64,000 nucleotides of DNA from Micromonospora cathayae. GTDB taxonomy: Bacteria > Actinomycetota > Actinomycetes > Mycobacteriales > Micromonosporaceae. Positions 53,970-62,398 of the stretch are shown here, piece by piece. The position numbers were made by a program, and so were the translations under genes. The notes beneath the pieces are model-generated. The model was given only the letters and a program-made list of their open reading frames with translations, ran no database searches and was not told the origin of the DNA. The stretch is taken from NCBI RefSeq assembly GCF_028993575.1, contig NZ_CP118615.1, positions 2,418,001 through 2,482,000 on the forward strand, read 5' to 3'. Numbering within the stretch: position 1 is the stretch's first letter; each line of letters starts with the position of its first letter.

Positions 53970-54025
53970 GCGCGAGGAGTGCAGCGCAGCGGAGCCCCGC
54001 AGTCGCGAGCGGTGGGGTCCTGTGA
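53960..54025 (+). mobile_element. 56-bp mini-insert with 10-bp direct repeats between the permease genes
   Basis: GGTCCTGTGA occurs at 53960-53969, including the first permease stop, and at 54016-54025, including the second permease start. Between them lies a GAG/GCG-rich segment (GCGAGGAGTGCAGCGCAGCG and following). Removing 53970-54025 would restore a TGATG stop/start overlap, as at other junctions in this window. The segment looks like a small repetitive element inserted with duplication of its target. Confidence 0.6.
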
Positions 54026-54834
54026 TGTCCCGCGCGGGCCGGTGGCTGGCCGACCGGTGGGCGGTCGGGGTGGCGCTGCTCGTCCTCGGCTACCTGCTGC
54101 TGCCGGTGGCCGTGGTGGCCGGGCTGTCGCTGAACCGTCCGGCCAGCCGGCTGTCGTACGACTTCCACGAGTTCACCCTGGACAACTGGCGTAACCCGTG
54201 CGCCAGCGCCGACATGTGCGACGCGGTGGTCCGCAGCGTGCAGATCGGTTTCCTCGCCACGGTCGCCTCGACCGTACTGGGCACGCTGATGGCGTTCGCC
54301 CTGGCCCGGCACCGGTTCCGTGGCCGGTCCACGGTCAACGTGCTGATCTTCCTGCCGATGGCCACCCCGGAGCTGGTGATGGGGACGTCCCTGCTCGCCC
54401 TCTTCGTCTCCGCCGGGGTGCCACAGGGCTTCTGGACCGTCGTCATCGCGCACGTCATGTTCTGCGTGTCGTTCGTGGTGGTGACGGTGAAGGCCCGGCT
54501 GGCCGGTATGGACCGGCGGCTGGAGGAAGCGGCGATGGACCTCTACGCCAGCGAGTGGCAGACGTTCCGGCGGATCACCCTGCCGCTGGCGCTGCCCGGC
54601 ATCGTCGCCGCCGCGCTGCTGGCCTTCTCCCTCTCCTTCGACGATTTCATCATCACCAACTTCAACGCCGGCACCACGGTCACCTTCCCGATGTACGTCT
54701 GGGGCGCCGCGCAGCGGGGAATCCCGCCGCAGGTCAACGTCATCGGTACTGCCATGTTCGCGATCGCCCTGCTGCTCGTCCTGTTCACCACCATCCGTAC
54801 GTCCCGTTCCGTTCGGCGCTCACTGTCGGGTTAG
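54025..54834 (+). CDS. potC: Polyamine ABC transporter permease (PotC-like)
   Basis: A 269-residue permease with six hydrophobic segments. The EAA-loop is L-E-E-A-A-M-D-L-Y-A-S-E-W-Q-T-F-R-R-I-T-L-P near residue 170. F-D-D-F-I-I-T-N-F near 205 and F-P-M-Y-V-W-G-A-A near 220 are characteristic of PotC. With PotB it forms the membrane channel of the polyamine importer. The ATG at 54025 overlaps the right end of the inserted mini-element; a GTG one codon earlier is also possible. Confidence 0.92.
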   Translation: MSRAGRWLADRWAVGVALLVLGYLLLPVAVVAGLSLNRPASRLSYDFHEFTLDNWRNPCASADMCDAVVRSVQIGFLATVASTVLGTLMAFALARHRFRGRSTVNVLIFLPMATPELVMGTSLLALFVSAGVPQGFWTVVIAHVMFCVSFVVVTVKARLAGMDRRLEEAAMDLYASEWQTFRRITLPLALPGIVAAALLAFSLSFDDFIITNFNAGTTVTFPMYVWGAAQRGIPPQVNVIGTAMFAIALLLVLFTTIRTSRSVRRSLSG

Positions 54835-54948
54835 GTGTTCGCAGGGTGGCCCGGTCGTCGCTGTCGGCGAGGGCACCCGCCACCGTCGCCTGCCGGAAGC
54901 GCACTGCCCTGTACATACCCGAGATGCCCGTTATGGGAGTGATACCCG

Positions 54949-56151
54949 ATGAGGATCCTCATCGTTGGAGCCGGTGGGGTCGGCTCAGCTGCTGTCGCCG
55001 TCGCCGCACGGCGTACCTTCTTCGACACGGTGGTCGTCGCCGACCGGGAACCGGAGCGGGCCGCCAACGCGGTCGCCGGCCACGGTGACCGGTTCACCGC
55101 GGCCACCGTCGACGCCTCCTCGGCCGCCGCCGTGGCCGCGCTCTGCCGGGAACACCGGATCACCCACGTCCTCAACGCCGTCGACCCGCGCTTCGTCATG
55201 CCGATCTTCGACGGGGCGTTCGCCGCCGGCGCCGACTACCTCGACATGGCGATGTCGCTGTCCCGCCCGCACCCCGACCAGCCGTACGAGCTGCCCGGGG
55301 TCAAACTCGGCGACGACCAGTTCGCCGCCGCGAACCAGTGGGCCGACGCCGGCCGGCTCGCCCTGGTCGGCATCGGCGTCGAACCCGGCCTGGCCGACGT
55401 GTTCGCCCGGTACGCCGCCGACGAACTGTTCAGCGAGATCGACGAGGTCGGTATCCGGGACGGCTCCAACCTGATCGTCGAGGGGTACGACTTCGCCCCG
55501 TCCTTCTCCATCTGGACCACCATCGAGGAGTGCCTCAACCCGCCGGTCATCTGGGAACGCGGGCGCGGCTGGTTCACCACCGAACCGTTCAGCGAACCGG
55601 AGGTCTTCGACTTCCCCGGCGGCATCGGCCCCGTCGAGTGCGTCAACGTCGAGCACGAGGAGGTGCTGCTCGTCCCGCGCTGGGTGCCGGCGAAACGGGT
55701 CACCTTCAAGTACGGCCTCGGCGCGGAGTTCATCGAGGTGCTCAAGACCCTGCACAAGCTCGGCCTCGACTCGACGTCCCCGGTGCCGGTACGCGGCCAG
55801 AACGTCTCGCCCCGGGACGTGGTCGCCGCCTGCCTGCCCGACCCGGCCACCCTCGGCCGCCGGATGAGCGGCAAGACCTGCGCCGGCACGTACGTCACCG
55901 GCACCGGCAAGGACGGCAACCCGCGCCGGGTGTACCTGCACCACGTGGTCGACAACGAGTGGTCGATGAACGAGTACGGCCACCAGGCTGTCGTTTGGCA
56001 GACCGCCATCAACCCGATCGTCGCGCTGGAACTGCTCGCCACCGGCGCGTGGGGCGGGGTGGGGGTGCTCGGCCCGGAGGCGCTGCCGCCGAAGCCGTTC
56101 CTCGACCTGCTCACCGCGTACGGCTCACCGTGGGGGATCCAGGAGAAGTGA
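54949..56151 (+). CDS. Saccharopine dehydrogenase-like enzyme, possibly of polyamine metabolism
   Basis: A 400-residue protein. The N-terminus R-I-L-I-V-G-A-G-G-V-G-S-A-A-V is an NAD(P)-binding Rossmann motif, and T-H-V-L-N-A-V-D-P-R-F near residue 75 and Y-L-D-M-A-M near 98 match the saccharopine dehydrogenase family. The length and the block G-I-G-V-E-P-G-L-A-D-V-F-A-R-Y-A near 140 resemble carboxynorspermidine/carboxyspermidine dehydrogenase-type members. Its position between the polyamine importer and an agmatinase (stop overlapping the next GTG) suggests a polyamine substrate, but this is inference; lysine catabolism is an alternative. Confidence 0.78.
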   Translation: MRILIVGAGGVGSAAVAVAARRTFFDTVVVADREPERAANAVAGHGDRFTAATVDASSAAAVAALCREHRITHVLNAVDPRFVMPIFDGAFAAGADYLDMAMSLSRPHPDQPYELPGVKLGDDQFAAANQWADAGRLALVGIGVEPGLADVFARYAADELFSEIDEVGIRDGSNLIVEGYDFAPSFSIWTTIEECLNPPVIWERGRGWFTTEPFSEPEVFDFPGGIGPVECVNVEHEEVLLVPRWVPAKRVTFKYGLGAEFIEVLKTLHKLGLDSTSPVPVRGQNVSPRDVVAACLPDPATLGRRMSGKTCAGTYVTGTGKDGNPRRVYLHHVVDNEWSMNEYGHQAVVWQTAINPIVALELLATGAWGGVGVLGPEALPPKPFLDLLTAYGSPWGIQEK

Positions 56152-57158
56152 GCCGCTACGGAAGCATGTACGGACCCGAGGTGACCTTCCTCGGCGTACC
56201 ACCCTGCACCCTCGCCGAGCCGGCGTCGTACTTCGACGCCGACGTGGTGATCGTCGGCGCGCCGTTCGACGGCGGCACCTCGCACCGTCCCGGTACCCGG
56301 TTCGGCCCGTCCGCCATCCGGCAGGCCTGCTACCTGCCGCACGACGGCTCCCGGCCGTCCCTGGCCCTCGGCGTCGACGCGCTGCGCGACCTGTGCGTCT
56401 ACGACGCCGGGGACGTGGAGATGTTCGCCGGGGACATCGAACGCTCGCTGGCCGCCCTGGAGACGGCGGTGCATGCGGTCGCCGCCGCCGGGGCGATCCC
56501 GGTGGTGCTCGGCGGCGACCACTCCATCGCGCTGCCCGACGCCACCGGGGTGGCCCGGCACCACGGAATCGGCCGGGTGTCGCTGGTGCACTTCGACGCG
56601 CACGCCGACACCGGGGACGTCGAGTTCGGGTCCCTGTACGGGCACGGGCAGCCGATGCGCCGGCTCATCGAGTCCGGGGCGGTCCGCGGCGACCGGTTCC
56701 TCCAGATCGGGCTGCGCGGCTACTGGCCCGGCCCGCAGACCCTGGCCTGGATGGCCGACCAGCGGATGCGCTCGTACGAGATGACCGAGCTGGTGGCGCG
56801 CGGCCTGGACGAATGTCTCACCGAGGCGTACGCGCTCGCCGTCGACGACTGCGACGGGGTGTTCCTGTCGGTGGACGTGGACGTGGTCGACCCGGGGATG
56901 GCCCCGGGCACCGGCACCCCGGAACCGGGCGGCCTGACCAGCCGGCAACTGCTCGACGCGGTCCGCCGCTGCTGCTACGAGCTGCCCGTGGTCGGGGTGG
57001 ACGTGGTCGAGGTCGCCCCGCCGTACGACCACGCCGACATCACCGCGTACCTGGGCAACCGGGTGGTCCTGGAGGCGCTGTCGGCGATCGCCCGGCGTCG
57101 TCGGGACGCCGCCGGTGGTTCCCCGCCGTGGGATCCGCGCCGCCCGCTGCTCGGCTGA
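56148..57158 (+). CDS. Agmatinase-family ureohydrolase
   Basis: A 336-residue member of the arginase/agmatinase family, which uses two Mn2+ to hydrolyse guanidino compounds. The metal motifs are V-L-G-G-D-H-S-I (about 118-125), H-F-D-A-H-A-D (about 144-150) and S-V-D-V-D-V-V-D-P (about 240-248). G-T-S-H-R-P-G-T-R-F-G-P near 41 is typical of agmatinases. Agmatinase converts agmatine to putrescine and urea, which fits the adjoining polyamine genes; a guanidinobutyrase activity cannot be excluded. The GTG at 56148 overlaps the preceding stop; the ATG at 56166 is a second possible start. A hairpin follows the gene. Confidence 0.9.
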   Translation: MSRYGSMYGPEVTFLGVPPCTLAEPASYFDADVVIVGAPFDGGTSHRPGTRFGPSAIRQACYLPHDGSRPSLALGVDALRDLCVYDAGDVEMFAGDIERSLAALETAVHAVAAAGAIPVVLGGDHSIALPDATGVARHHGIGRVSLVHFDAHADTGDVEFGSLYGHGQPMRRLIESGAVRGDRFLQIGLRGYWPGPQTLAWMADQRMRSYEMTELVARGLDECLTEAYALAVDDCDGVFLSVDVDVVDPGMAPGTGTPEPGGLTSRQLLDAVRRCCYELPVVGVDVVEVAPPYDHADITAYLGNRVVLEALSAIARRRRDAAGGSPPWDPRRPLLG

Positions 57159-57168
57159 GGTCCGGTAC

Positions 57169-57197
57169 GGGCACCTTCCGGTCGGCTTCGGGTGCCC
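57169..57197 (+). terminator. Hairpin after the agmatinase gene
   Basis: GGGCACC (57169-57175) and GGTGCCC (57191-57197) form a 7-bp stem 10 bases after the stop, the probable end of the polyamine operon. Confidence 0.45.
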
Positions 57198-57249
57198 CGG
57201 GTGGAGATCACCCATTGCCACCGGGCGGGCGGCGGCCGAAACTTCTGTC

Positions 57250-57936
57250 ATGGCGTCGCGTCGGTCGTCTCATGCTGCGGATAGCCCGTCCCGTCCCACC
57301 GGCGGTGGGAGCGGCCGGACCACGCTGGCGCTACTCGCCGGGGTGATCACCTTCGTGCTGGCCTGCGGTGCGGAGCTGACCGTGGTCGGGGCGCTGCTCG
57401 GCATCCGACCCGGTGCGTCACCGGCGGTCGACGGACAGCCGGAGTGGGCCGGTCCGGCCGCCGCGCCCGCCGGGCCGTCCTCCCCACCGCCGGCCGGCGG
57501 GAGTCCGTCCCCGGGCCCGTCCGGCGAGGTCGAGACGAAGCGGGTCCGGGAGACCGCCCGGATCCCGTTCCCGGTGCAGACCGTGGAGGACGCCACGGTC
57601 CCCGACGGGCAGCAGGTGATCCGGACCCGGGGCGTGACCGGACAGAAGACCCTCACCTACGAGGTCACCTACGTCGACGGGGAACCCACCGGGAAGCGGC
57701 TGGTCGACTCGGTGGTGACCCGGGTGCCGGTGACCCAGATCGTCGCGGTGGGCACCTCCCGGACGGCCGAGTGCGACCCGAACTACAGCGGCTGCGTACC
57801 GGTCGCCGAGGACGTCGACTGCGCCGGGCGCGGGGACGGCCCGACCTGGATCACCGGCACGGTCAAGGTGACCGGCGAGGACGTCTACAACCTCGACCGC
57901 AACGACAACGGCATCGCCTGCGACGAAAAGAACTGA
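57250..57936 (+). CDS. G5 and excalibur domain surface protein
   Basis: A 228-residue protein. One hydrophobic helix at about residues 25-45 serves as signal-anchor. A Pro/Ser/Gly linker follows, then a G5 domain (about 95-165) with R-I-P-F-P-V-Q-T-V-E-D and G-Q-K-T-L-T-Y-E-V-T-Y-V-D-G. At the C-terminus there is an excalibur-type calcium-binding loop D-R-N-D-N-G-I-A-C-D-E with paired cysteines. G5 domains bind cell-wall or polysaccharide material, so it is likely an external envelope protein. The ATG at 57250 gives the expected N-terminus. Confidence 0.88.
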   Translation: MASRRSSHAADSPSRPTGGGSGRTTLALLAGVITFVLACGAELTVVGALLGIRPGASPAVDGQPEWAGPAAAPAGPSSPPPAGGSPSPGPSGEVETKRVRETARIPFPVQTVEDATVPDGQQVIRTRGVTGQKTLTYEVTYVDGEPTGKRLVDSVVTRVPVTQIVAVGTSRTAECDPNYSGCVPVAEDVDCAGRGDGPTWITGTVKVTGEDVYNLDRNDNGIACDEKN

Positions 57937-57938
57937 CG

Positions 57939-57998
57939 CCTTGTATCACCTGTGCCGGGTCGGATGAACCGCGTACAAGGTTTAGCTCAGGCTATAGT
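57939..57998 (+). promoter_or_regulatory. Leaderless promoter and inverted repeat of the toxin-antitoxin operon
   Basis: The -10 element TATAGT (57993-57998) ends six bases before the toxin GTG, with no ribosome site between, so the mRNA is probably leaderless. CCTTGTA (57939-57945) and TACAAGG (57974-57980) are perfect inverted arms 28 bp apart that would flank the -35 region; they are candidate sites for repression by the antitoxin. Confidence 0.55.
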
Positions 57999-58004
57999 TC
58001 CTGG

Positions 58005-58400
58005 GTGGGGACGACGGGTAACCGACGGTGGTCGGTACGGGTCACCGGAGAGGTCCGGCAATGGTTACGGGATCTACGGCAGGCGGACCCGTCCACCTAC
58101 CACTCGGTGAGCGTGGCGATCGACATGCTGGCGGAGGTCGGCCCAGCCCTGGGACGACCGTTGGTGGACACGCTCCGGGGCTCCCAGGTCAGTAACCTCA
58201 AAGAACTGCGACCGAGGTCCGGACGGGATGTGGCGGTGCGTGTGCTGTTCGTCTTCGATCCGTGGTCGCAGGCCGTCCTGCTGGTGACGGGAAACAAGGC
58301 GGGCAACTGGACCCGGTGGTACGACGAACACGTTCCGCTGGCGGAGAAGGTCTACAAGACCTGGCTCGACCAGGAGCGGGAGCGGAGGGGGAAAGGGTGA
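58005..58400 (+). CDS. HigB/Gp49-type toxin of a type II toxin-antitoxin pair
   Basis: A 131-residue protein of the RelE/HigB fold: V-T-G-E-V-R-Q-W-L-R-D-L near residue 12, a helix ending A-L-G-R-P-L-V-D-T-L, then N-L-K-E-L-R-P near 65, V-R-V-L-F-V-F-D-P near 80 and V-L-L-V-T-G-N-K-A-G-N-W near 92. This matches the Gp49-like group, whose members cleave mRNA at the ribosome. The toxin is first in the operon, as in HigBA. The GTG at 58005 follows a -10 element directly. Its stop overlaps the antitoxin start by four bases. Confidence 0.88.
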   Translation: MGTTGNRRWSVRVTGEVRQWLRDLRQADPSTYHSVSVAIDMLAEVGPALGRPLVDTLRGSQVSNLKELRPRSGRDVAVRVLFVFDPWSQAVLLVTGNKAGNWTRWYDEHVPLAEKVYKTWLDQERERRGKG

Positions 58401-58711
58401 CCGAGTTCTACGACTGGGAAGACGTCCGCGCGGAACTGGCGGACGAGGATGCCGCCGCACAACAGGCGGAACGCGCACGTACCGAGGCGTGGGTGAGCGC
58501 GTTCCACCTCGCCGAGGAACGGAAGCGACTGGGCCTCACCCAGCGTCAGGTGGCGGAGCTGATGGGTGTGACGCCGGGCCGGGTCAGCCAGATCGAGAAC
58601 GGCGACCTGGACGTCAACGAGGTGGCGACGTTGAGCCGGTACGCCGCGGCGCTGGGCGCCCGACTCCGCATCATCTTCGACTACGGCAACGATCTGCGCC
58701 AGATCGCCTGA
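58397..58711 (+). CDS. XRE-family antitoxin (HigA-like)
   Basis: A 104-residue protein. The C-terminal two-thirds hold a helix-turn-helix (R-K-R-L-G-L-T-Q-R-Q-V-A-E-L-M-G-V-T-P-G-R-V-S-Q-I-E-N-G, about residues 42-70) followed by L-S-R-Y-A-A-A-L-G-A-R-L-R-I. The acidic N-terminus (D-W-E-D-V-R-A-E-L-A-D-E-D) is the likely toxin-binding part. It should neutralise the toxin and repress the operon. The GTG at 58397 overlaps the toxin stop, and GGAGGGG lies just upstream. Confidence 0.9.
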   Translation: MTEFYDWEDVRAELADEDAAAQQAERARTEAWVSAFHLAEERKRLGLTQRQVAELMGVTPGRVSQIENGDLDVNEVATLSRYAAALGARLRIIFDYGNDLRQIA

Positions 58712-58795
58712 CCAGACCCTTAGAGGGGGCCGGTTAGCCGCCGAAACCCGCCGTGCTGCCCGCTGCCCTGGGTGTCATTCGGCCGTCCAGGGGCC

Positions 58796-58990
58796 TCAGG
58801 CGGCGGCGAACTCCAGCACTGCGAGCACGTCCTCGCGATCCAGGTACGGGTAATCGTCAAGCAGCTCTTCGATGCTGCGTCCGGCGGCGAGTTGCCCCAA
58901 CACGGCTGTCGCGGTGACCCTGGTGTCGCGGACACACGGCAGCCCGCCCATCCGCCCGGTCGACGGTGATGCGGTCGATAGCCATGGCAT
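58796..58990 (-). CDS. DUF433 protein, orphan antitoxin-like
   Basis: A 64-residue protein: G-G-L-P-C-V-R-D-T-R-V-T-A-T-A-V-L, then I-E-E-L-L-D-D-Y-P-Y-L-D-R-E-D-V-L-A-V-L-E-F-A-A. This is a DUF433 winged helix, usually the antitoxin partner of a PIN-like DUF5615 toxin. No DUF5615 gene lies next to it, so it is an orphan or a remnant. The ATG at 58990 was taken as the start; the frame continues upstream without clear signals. It is convergent with the toxin-antitoxin operon. Confidence 0.75.
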   Translation of the reverse strand: MPWLSTASPSTGRMGGLPCVRDTRVTATAVLGQLAAGRSIEELLDDYPYLDREDVLAVLEFAAA

Positions 58991-59103
58991 CAATTCCAGG
59001 CCGGCCAGCGGGCCGTCCGGTCGGACAACGGGTACGTCCCTCCGGCGGGCCGACACGACCGTGACGGCACCTGTGCGGCGAGGTGCCGTCACGTCACCCC
59101 GGT

Positions 59104-59448
59104 TCAGTCGGCCAGTCGGGAGCGGATGAGGAAGCGGACACCCTCCGGGGCCTCCAGGGAGAATCCGCTGCCCCGCCCCGGCACCACGTCCACGGTCAAC
59201 GTGGTGTGCTTCCACAGTTCCCACTGGCTGGCCGACATCCAGAACTCGACCGGCTCCGGAACCCCCTCGATCTCCAGAGCCGCGAGCCGCACGTCCGACC
59301 CGCCGGTCCGGAACTCGCCGACCGGGAAACACATCGGCGCGCTGCCGTCGCAGCAGCCCCCGGACTGGTGGAACATCAGCGGGCCGTGCCGCTCCCGCAG
59401 CGACCGGATCAGCCCGGCCGCCGCGGGGGTCACCGACACCACCGGCAT
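59104..59448 (-). CDS. DUF779 protein linked to aldehyde dehydrogenase
   Basis: A 114-residue protein. F-H-Q-S-G-G-C-C-D-G-S-A-P-M-C-F (residues 26-41), with three Cys, and E-F-W-M-S-A-S-Q-W-E-L-W near 70 identify the DUF779 family. Genes of this family are very often found directly behind an acetaldehyde-type aldehyde dehydrogenase, as here: its ATG shares one base with the dehydrogenase stop (TGATG). The role may be assembly, redox protection or regulation of the dehydrogenase; none is proven. Confidence 0.88.
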   Translation of the reverse strand: MPVVSVTPAAAGLIRSLRERHGPLMFHQSGGCCDGSAPMCFPVGEFRTGGSDVRLAALEIEGVPEPVEFWMSASQWELWKHTTLTVDVVPGRGSGFSLEAPEGVRFLIRSRLAD

Positions 59449-60953
59449 CAGAAGAAGCCGAGCTTCTTGGTGGAGTAGCTGACCAGCAGGTTCTTGGTCT
59501 GCTGGTAGTGCTCCAGCATCATCTTGTGGTTCTCCCGGCCGATGCCGGACTGCTTGTACCCGCCGAACGCGGCGTGCGCCGGGTACGCGTGGTAGCAGTT
59601 GGTCCAGACCCGGCCGGCCTGGATGGCCCGCCCGGCCCGGTACGCGGTGTTCATGTCCCGGGTCCAGACGCCGGCCCCCAGCCCGTACAGGGTGTCGTTG
59701 GCGATCTTCACGGCGTCGTCCAGGTCGGCGAAGCCGGTCACCGACACCACCGGGCCGAAGATCTCCTCCTGGAAGATCCGCATCGCGTTGTCGCCCTCGA
59801 AGATGGTCGGCTGCACGTAGTAACCGCCGGACAGCTCCCCACCCAGGTCGGCCCGCTCCCCGCCGGCCAGCACCTTCGCGCCCTCCTGCCGGCCGATGTC
59901 CAGGTACGACAGGATCTTCTCCAACTGGTCGTTGGACGCCTGCGCGCCGATCATCGTGTCGGTGTCCAGCGGGTGCCCCTGGCGTACCGCCTTCGTCCGG
60001 TCGACGGCGGCGGCCAGGAAGTCGGCGTAGTGGCCCTGCTGGATCAGCGCCCGGGACGGGCAGGTGCACACCTCGCCCTGGTTGAGGGCGAACATGGTGA
60101 ACCCCTCGAGCGCCTTGTCGAAGAAGTCGTCCCGCTCCCGGCTCACGTCGTCGAAGAAGACGTTCGGGCTCTTGCCGCCCAGCTCCAGGGTGACCGGTTT
60201 GATGTTCTCGCTGGCGTACTGCATGATCAGCCGCCCGGTGGTGGTCTCCCCGGTGAACGCCACCTTCGCCACCCGGGGCGACGACGCCAGCGGCTTGCCG
60301 GCCTCCACCCCGAAGCCGTTGACGATGTTCAGCACGCCCGGCGGGAGCAGGTCGGCGACCAGCGACAGCCAGTAGTGGATGGACGCCGGGGTCTGCTCGG
60401 CCGGCTTCAGCACCACCGCGTTGCCGGCGGCCAGCGCCGGGGCGAGCTTCCAGGTCGCCATCAGCAGCGGAAAGTTCCACGGGATGATCTGCCCGACCAC
60501 ACCCAGCGGCTCGTGGAAGTGGTACGCCACGGTGTCGTCGTCCAGTTCACCGAGCGAACCCTCCTGGGCCCGGACCGCCCCGGCGAAGTACCGGAAGTGG
60601 TCGATCGCGAGCGGGATGTCGGCGGCCAGGGTCTCCCGGACCGGCTTGCCGTTCTCCCAGGTCTCGGCGACCGCCAGGTCCACCAGGTGCTCCTGCATTC
60701 GGTCGGCGATCCGGTTCAGCAGCAGCGCCCGCTCGGCCACCGGGGTCCGCCCCCAGGCGTCGGCCGCGCCGTGCGCCGCGTCGAGCGCCCGCTCCACGTC
60801 CTCGGCGGTGCCCCGGGCCACCTCGCAGAAGGTCTGCCCGGTCACCGGGGTCGGGTTCTCGAAGTACCGTCCGCCGTGCGGCTTCACGTACTCGCCGCCG
60901 ATGAAATGGTCGTACCGGGACTGCCAGTGCGTCGGCGCGTCGTAGCGCGTCAT
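59448..60953 (-). CDS. Aldehyde dehydrogenase (ExaC/acetaldehyde type)
   Basis: A 501-residue NAD+-dependent dehydrogenase that oxidises aldehydes, probably acetaldehyde, to the acid. I-I-P-W-N-F-P-L-L near residue 155 binds the cofactor, L-E-L-G-G-K-S-P near 255 holds the general-base Glu, and [11 protein letters not shown] near 290-300 holds the catalytic Cys with an adjacent second Cys, as in the ExaC/AldA group. [10 protein letters not shown] near 470 is typical. It is transcribed with DUF779 and follows the GAF-domain regulator gene on the same strand. A contribution to aminobutyraldehyde oxidation is possible but the group is more typical of ethanol/acetoin pathways. Confidence 0.93.
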   Translation of the reverse strand: MTRYDAPTHWQSRYDHFIGGEYVKPHGGRYFENPTPVTGQTFCEVARGTAEDVERALDAAHGAADAWGRTPVAERALLLNRIADRMQEHLVDLAVAETWENGKPVRETLAADIPLAIDHFRYFAGAVRAQEGSLGELDDDTVAYHFHEPLGVVGQIIPWNFPLLMATWKLAPALAAGNAVVLKPAEQTPASIHYWLSLVADLLPPGVLNIVNGFGVEAGKPLASSPRVAKVAFTGETTTGRLIMQYASENIKPVTLELGGKSPNVFFDDVSRERDDFFDKALEGFTMFALNQGEVCTCPSRALIQQGHYADFLAAAVDRTKAVRQGHPLDTDTMIGAQASNDQLEKILSYLDIGRQEGAKVLAGGERADLGGELSGGYYVQPTIFEGDNAMRIFQEEIFGPVVSVTGFADLDDAVKIANDTLYGLGAGVWTRDMNTAYRAGRAIQAGRVWTNCYHAYPAHAAFGGYKQSGIGRENHKMMLEHYQQTKNLLVSYSTKKLGFF

Positions 60954-60995
60954 CGGGTACCTCCGCCGTCGTCTGGTGGTGTGACGGCGGCCACG

Positions 60996-62324
60996 CTAGT
61001 TACCCGGACGTTGCAACGACGTTGCGCCGGTGAGTCCGTACTCCTCGGCGAGCTGGCGGGCGCGGGCCGCCGCGAGCGGCCGGCGCGGCGCACCCGGCGG
61101 CAACGCCCGCGCCAGGGCCTGCCAGGCGGCCAGGTCGTCGGCCCCGGCCGGCGTCGCCGTCCAGGCCGCGAGCAGCGCCGGATCACCGCCGGCCAGCACC
61201 GCCGCCCGCACCTGCCCGTCGACCAGCCGGCGCAGCCGGACCACTCCCGGCGCGTCCGACGCCGGCAGCAGACTTCCCCGGTACGCGTCGAGCGCCCCCG
61301 CCACCTGGCCGCGTTCCAGCAGTTCGGTGACGGTACGGAAGTCCGCCCGGACGGTCGGCCGCAGCCGGTACGGGCGGGAGTCGAGCAGCTCCGGACCGAG
61401 GATGCGGCGCAGCCGGGACATCTCGGCGCGCAGGGTGACCGGGTGCAGCCGGTCGTCGCCGTACAGGTCCAGGCCGAGTTGCTCGCCGGTCCGCCCGTCC
61501 GGATGCTGCACCAGCAGGACCAGCAGCTCACTGTGCCGCCGGCCGAGCCGGACCCGCCGACCGGCGTACCGCAGCTCCACCTCGTCCCGACCGAGCGCGG
61601 TCACCGCGACCACGTCCGGCTGGTCCGCTACCGCCGGCCCGGCCGTCCCCTTCGGTACCGCCAGCCCGGACGGTCCGGCCAGCCACGCCTCGGCGGCCCG
61701 CGCGGTGGCCCGGACCAGGGCCAGGCTCTGCGGGTTGGCCAGGTGGTCGCCGCCGGTGATGTCGACCGCGCCGAGCAGCCGCCCGGTCAGCGGATCGTGG
61801 ATCGGCGCGGCGGCGCAGGTCCAGCGTTGCACCGGCCGGCTGAAATGCTCGGTGGCGAAGATCTGCACGCTGTGGTCGACCGCGAGGGCGGTACCCGGCG
61901 CGTTGGTGCCGGCGTGTGTCTCGTCCCAGCGGGCCCCGGGCACGAAGTTCATGCCCTCGGCCCTGCGGAGCACCCCCGGATGACCCTCCACCCAGAGCAG
62001 CCGCCCGTACGCGTCACAGACCGCCATCAGGTGCGCCCCGTCGGTGGCGATCCCGCCGAGCAGGTCCCGGAACAGCGGCAGCACCCGGGCCAGCGGGTGC
62101 CCGGCCCGGTAGTCCTCCAGGTCGGCCCCGGTCAGCTCGACCGGTGGGGTGGCCTCCGGGTCGAGCAGCGCCCCGACCGACCGCCGCCACGAGTTCGCCA
62201 CCACGTCGCGTACCCGTCCGGGGTCGGCCGCCTCGGTCAGGAACGCCTCGTGGGCGGCACCGACCTGGGCGATCCGTTCGCGCGGATCGGCACCGAACTC
62301 CAGGGCGAGCCACGGGTCGGCCAC
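60996..62324 (-). CDS. GAF-domain regulator (AcoR-like N-terminus) with winged-helix C-terminus
   Basis: A 442-residue protein. The N-terminal helical segment with S-W-R-R-S near residue 45 and the GAF domain (about 75-230: G-A-R-W-D-E-T-H-A-G-T-N-A-P-G-T-A-L, C-A-A-A-P-I-H-D-P-L-T-G-R-L-L-G-A-V-D-I-T) are those of AcoR-type activators. The sigma-54 AAA+ domain is absent. Instead a winged helix (about 280-350: R-H-S-E-L-L-V-L-L, L-R-A-E-M-S-R-L-R-R-I-L-G) follows, so it probably works with ordinary sigma factors. It is the likely activator of the aldehyde dehydrogenase-DUF779 genes downstream. The GTG at 62324 has the best GAGGAG; the ATG at 62345 and GTG at 62360 are alternatives. Confidence 0.82.
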   Translation of the reverse strand: MADPWLALEFGADPRERIAQVGAAHEAFLTEAADPGRVRDVVANSWRRSVGALLDPEATPPVELTGADLEDYRAGHPLARVLPLFRDLLGGIATDGAHLMAVCDAYGRLLWVEGHPGVLRRAEGMNFVPGARWDETHAGTNAPGTALAVDHSVQIFATEHFSRPVQRWTCAAAPIHDPLTGRLLGAVDITGGDHLANPQSLALVRATARAAEAWLAGPSGLAVPKGTAGPAVADQPDVVAVTALGRDEVELRYAGRRVRLGRRHSELLVLLVQHPDGRTGEQLGLDLYGDDRLHPVTLRAEMSRLRRILGPELLDSRPYRLRPTVRADFRTVTELLERGQVAGALDAYRGSLLPASDAPGVVRLRRLVDGQVRAAVLAGGDPALLAAWTATPAGADDLAAWQALARALPPGAPRRPLAAARARQLAEEYGLTGATSLQRPGN

Positions 62325-62398
62325 GGCCACCTCCTCGGCCCCCATGGTGACCCAGCTCACCCGTGATCGCCAAGGGCGGTGAGCCTATGGAGATGGGC

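Noticed and set aside
59448..60953. Aldehyde dehydrogenase as a dedicated 4-aminobutanal dehydrogenase of the polyamine pathway
   Set aside because: The linked DUF779 gene and the GAF-domain regulator are the usual partners of acetaldehyde-type enzymes, so this was kept only as a remote possibility.
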